From Sciurus carolinensis (lineage: Eukaryota; Chordata; Mammalia; Rodentia; Sciuridae), in contig NC_062218.1 of assembly GCF_902686445.1 (NCBI RefSeq), positions 133,099,241-133,163,240 on the forward strand: a stretch of DNA of 64,000 bases, written 5' to 3'. This document shows, in pieces, positions 60,294 to 64,000 of the stretch. Positions within the stretch are counted from its first letter, which is position 1. The number at the start of each line of letters is the position of its first letter. The notes beneath the pieces were generated by a model. That model saw only the letters and a list, made by a program, of their open reading frames with translations, was not told where the DNA came from and made no database searches. The position numbers were made by a program, and so were the translations under genes.

Positions 60294-60700
60294 TGTCAAA
60301 GCAGCCAAGACACAAAGCTGGGTTTTCTCTTGGCCAACACTGTTTATTGAGCTAAAGAGTGTATAGAACTTTTTTACCAAAATACAAAGTTAGGACCAGG
60401 AAAGCAAATTGGGATCTGCAAAACTGCCAGTGTCCTCCTTTGCTTGCTCTTCATATTGCTCTTTCTTTTTCAGCCTAAAAACTATTTTGCTGGGTCCCAG
60501 TTTAGGAAATGCTGTTGAGCACCCAAATCTTGTCTTTATCTGCTCCTCTCCTTTTCCCCCAGGGGTCGGGATAAAATGTTATCCTGGATCTATAAAGGAT
60601 CACAGAATAAAATAAAATATGTCTAGTGCACCAAGGATTTCTAATTAGCTAAGTCAGTTCTGCCAACTCACAGATAAAAAAAACCTGTCTGCTGTGCCTA
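60294..60700 (-). mobile_element. Possible LTR, minus strand, ends uncertain
   Basis: On the minus strand AATAAA (60343-60348) is followed by about 50 bp ending ...GCTGCTTTGACA at 60294, like an R/U5 end. The upstream limit and TSD were not found. Confidence 0.3.
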
Positions 60701-61384
60701 AAGGCCCAGGAGACAACAATCTGAGTGACTGGGAGTTCTTTCTGCCTGTCCCAAAGTTTATCATTGCAGGCCACTTTTAAACTAAGTGCCCTGGGACTTG
60801 TAACAAGAAACCTTACTTATTAACGCTGAAACAACAAATAACTTTCAGTTACTATGAAGTTTCCCTGAGGGATGTGCCCCAAAGTGACTAATTAGTGTAG
60901 AATAGTAGGAGACCCTTAGGAGAAGAAAAATAAAGTAGCTGAGGCATTAAAGTCTGTTTCTCCATTCTTCCTCTTAACTTTCACAATTACTAGGTGAATA
61001 AATGTTTTATTGAATGCTGTAATATTTAAGTAGTCACTAGAATTTTATCAGTAAAATAGGGAAAGAATAATACACTACACACTGTTAGGGAACATAAGAA
61101 TAAAATAACCAAAAGGTTCTAAAAAGGCAGACTTCCTAGTTACAATAGTTTGCAGGGTTGTTGCGGGGGGCAGGGGGGGGTGTTTGTTCTTTTGTATTTA
61201 ATAAAATATATATGGTATGCATAGTAATGATCCTTGACTGAATTTACACAAATTATATGATTTGAAAAAATACTAAAATAAAGGTAGGTTGCAAGAATAT
61301 ATACATTTTCTGGTAGATCTTTTAATTTACCCATTAAAATTATCTTATTTTTTTTTTTAAAGTTGGGGGGAAATCCCATAAAAA
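60701..61384. other. Intergenic, no gene
   Basis: A G-run (GCGGGGGGCAGGGGGGGG, about 61161-61178) and a poly-T run at 61350-61359 are the only features. Confidence 0.4.
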
Positions 61385-61720
61385 TAGAATGAAAATCAGT
61401 GGGAAGAGGAAGAGTATTGATGGGGAGAGCAGAAGGATGGGAAAAGAGAGGAACTGCAGAATAAAGTTGACCAAATTATGCTATGTACATATATGACTAT
61501 ACCTAGTTAATTCCATATTTATGTATGTCTATAAAGCACCAATTTAAAAAAGACAATTAATAAGAGGAAGACCAGTAGAGTAAAGGAAGAGGAATAAGGG
61601 GAGGGAGGATGGAAGGAAAAGGGGAAGTACTGGGGCTGAAATTATATCCCATGCATATATGATTATGTCATAATGAACTCCACTATTATGTATAACTATA
61701 ATGCACTAATAAAAATATTT
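61385..61720 (+). mobile_element. 5'-truncated L1 3'UTR
   Basis: Purine-rich tract, AAGACCAGTAGAGTAAAGGA, GGGGAAGTACTGGGGCTGAA, ATAATGAACTCCACTATTAT and the final CACTAATAAAAATATTTTTT match the other L1 3' ends. Confidence 0.7.
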
Positions 61721-61871
61721 TTTTAAAATTACCATATTTTTCATTCTTTCACAACCAGTCCTCTGAATTAAGGCTAGGGAAATAATATTCATGAAACATG
61801 TAGATGCCTAGTTGTTCAAAAATAGGTTGAATTCAGTCAATTAATATTTATCATTTTAAAAAGCCAAGCTG

Positions 61872-64000
61872 GAGAGGAGGGGCAAGATGTCGGATTGGAG
61901 AGAGACAGGATTTCTCCTGGGTCCACTATCCAGAACTCAAGCAGCAGGAATACTGCTTCTCCCTGAGGCTCAGAGGGAAAAATCCTTAGACTGAAGGGGC
62001 AGTCTACCCTGGCGGAACCAGAGACTATTAGACTCATTAAACAGATCTAAAAAAATAAGTTGTCCTGAATTTATCAATTGTCCACAGAGAGCAGACCCAG
62101 GAATGATCTTGGCACTTGGTGCAAACAGGAACTAGAACCCAGATCTGTGAGCTCACAGTGAGGTCTGCCTCAACCAATCTAAGCCTAGTAAAGACAATTG
62201 AAACTGACCTAAAAAAACAGTGGAAAATCAGAAACTGAGAGCATGTCACCTGGTGGTACATAAAATGGAGAGGCTAGAGAGAACCCAGCTCTCCCCAGCC
62301 CTGTGAGTCCTGTGGGTCAGGAAGTTCCAATGGCGGGTATAAGGGCACTTGGCTCTCAACTTACCTGGTTGACCAGTCCTGGCGACCCCCTGCTCCTGCA
62401 CCCAGCAGGTCCTGGTACTAGCCCAGTCCTGGGCACCCTCCCCAGTCGAGCACCCACCACAACACTGGGTCCCCAGTGCCTGCAGGATTGGGCACCAGTC
62501 TGGCACCTACGGCTCCCCAACCCACTAGCCACCAATTCCCCAAACCCCTGGCCACAATCTGACCCACCGCTATGCCTCCAGGCCCATAGCTCCACGGCTG
62601 GCCCATAGCCCAAACTGTCAGGCTGCCACTTCACCTACAGGACCACCCAGCCCAGCCTACAGCTTCACTGCTGGGCTGGAAGGCACATCACCTGACCCTG
62701 ATCCACCTGGCCCAGGACAGCCAGGCCCACCAGACAAACAGCCACTTCACAACACAGCTGCAGCCCAGTCTGCTTGAACCACCACTTCACAGGCAGGCCT
62801 GCCTGACCCAGCAAGCCGGTTCCCCACCTGGACCACCTGGCCTAGGCCAGTTAGGCACCCCCGATCAGTCACTACACTGCCTGGCCCAGCCAGCGGCTTT
62901 GTCACCTGGCTGCAGCTCAGCTTGCCTGAGTCACTTCACTGCCAGGCCCACCTGTCCCACTCAATGGGGGGCCACCCTGCCTGCAGCCCAACCTGCCCAC
63001 ACCAATCTCCCAAGAATGTCACTTGGGAAGTCTTAAAACTCAACCTTCGACTCTGTGAGTAACATTATGAAAAAAAGAACTCAACAGCCTACAGCCCATA
63101 CTTCTTCATAACTCAAGAAGAAATGAAAACAAAATTAGCTGGGCACAAACAGTGAACACATGCTCACTGATTATTTTGTCCACCACAGTGGGAAGTGTTA
63201 ACATTTTAGACTCCTATATATAAACATACGTCTCTCTCCTCATTTCTAGCCTTTCGTTGTTTTGAAGGTGTTATTTTCCCATGCTCTGTATTTTGAGGGT
63301 TAGGGTTTTTGATTAGCATATTTCAATTTTGTTTTGTATAGTCTTTGCCACTGTGCTATCTCTCACTCTCACTCTCTTTTATTTCTCTTGCCAACAGCCA
63401 AATTCCATTCTCTCTCTCCTTTATATTCTTCTATTTTTTTCTTCCCCTTTCTCATTAACAATATATTCTGTTACTACTGTATCTGTCCTATTCACTTTGA
63501 AACTGCAAACAATTTTCCACCCTCCTATATCTTCTTCTTTCCTCATACTCAACTCTACCCTTAACACTTCTTAATACTAATTGATGTATATAATGTCTGC
63601 CCCTACCACCAATTCACAGCAATAATTAATATGGTAGAAATCAGAGACAATATCTATTGTTTGATTTTAAGGGCCAGACATCATTTATGATTATTTACTG
63701 TTTTTACTGATTGAAATTGCTGATCCTACTATTTCAGCAAATTAACACTGTATATCAAAATAAGAGCTAAGTACCTAGCCTACTGCAATAAATTGTTTGC
63801 ATAGATGGTTGCTATCATTGGGCTCCCCTCCCCCAATCTGTGAGGTAATAGTAACAGAGGGACACTCACAACCTCATCCCCAACTTTTGCCTCTAGGCAT
63901 GTCTAAGCAGGTCCCTAGAGGTGAGATATAATGTGACCCACATGAAGGTGCATTACACTCCAGGGAAACTTCTTGAGTTTTCTAATACATATAAGCAGAG
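61872..64000 (+). mobile_element. L1 5'UTR, running off the right edge
   Basis: It begins GGAGAGGAGGGGCAAGATGT with a YY1-like CAAGATGTCGG (61883-61893). It follows the 5'UTR of the old L1 at 3654: CAGCAGGAATACTGCTTCTC, CAGATCTGTGAGCTCACAGT and later GAGGGTTAGGGTTTTTGATT (compare about 5890). Between about 62390 and 63010 it has a C-rich block of degenerate CCTGGCCCAGCC-type units absent from the old copy at that place. The window ends before ORF1. Confidence 0.75.

Noticed and set aside
62246..62634. Overlapping ORFs on both strands near 62.3-62.6 kb
   Set aside because: They come from GC-rich, stop-poor L1 5'UTR sequence. Proline/glycine-rich translations have no family and no conserved start.
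1..64000. A new multi-gene defence, biosynthetic or regulatory system
   Set aside because: All convincing coding sequence is either olfactory receptor or LINE-1. No operon-like or co-located set of unknown genes is present.

Overview
This 64-kb window is nuclear DNA of a rodent, most probably a squirrel (family Sciuridae). The evidence is the SINE content. There are tRNA-type ID elements and several dimeric SINEs in which a 7SL/B1-like left half is fused to an ID-like right half (B1-dID type). Ancient MIR, L2 and L1MA/L1MC-type pieces shared by placental mammals are also present. No bacterial, phage or organelle features are seen.

The cellular genes are three single-coding-exon class II olfactory receptor (OR) loci. 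An intact OR2Y1-like gene lies at 34127-35065 (+). A broken paralogue lies at 22350-23282 (+). A third, open OR2-family gene lies at 54757-55689 (-), with its DRY motif changed to DLY. The first two sit in copies of one duplicated unit: copy A is about 12259-12999 plus 19881-23300, and copy B is about 31080-35095. A young L1 now splits copy A.

The rest is mainly LINE-1 of several ages, nested in each other. Positions 1-3653 and 12061-12258 are two halves of an old minus-strand L1. It was split by a decayed plus-strand L1 (3654-12060) whose 5'UTR holds two copies of a roughly 730-bp unit, and which itself hosts a solo MaLR LTR, an ID, a B1-dID and an L1 3' fragment. Two young, closely similar, full-length L1s lie at 13000-19880 and 41704-48691. 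Both have perfect target-site duplications (TSDs), an intact ORF1, a broken ORF2 and 138-bp tandem monomers in the 5'UTR. Another L1 starts at about 61872 and runs off the right edge.

Other regions: 24230-29070 holds L1 fragments, one apparently a 5'-end/3'-end composite. 36890-39130 is an ORF1-only HAL1-like element. 40150-40745 is an LTR of an endogenous retrovirus. 49253-54756 and 55790-61380 are low-repeat intergenic DNA with old repeat fragments and no convincing gene.

I found no new multi-gene system. The most notable signals are the L1 monomer arrays (open in frame on both strands), the OR with a lost DRY arginine, the OR2Y duplication with one dead copy, and the composite L1 at 24481-25432. 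Repeat-family names come from recalled consensus features, not a database search.
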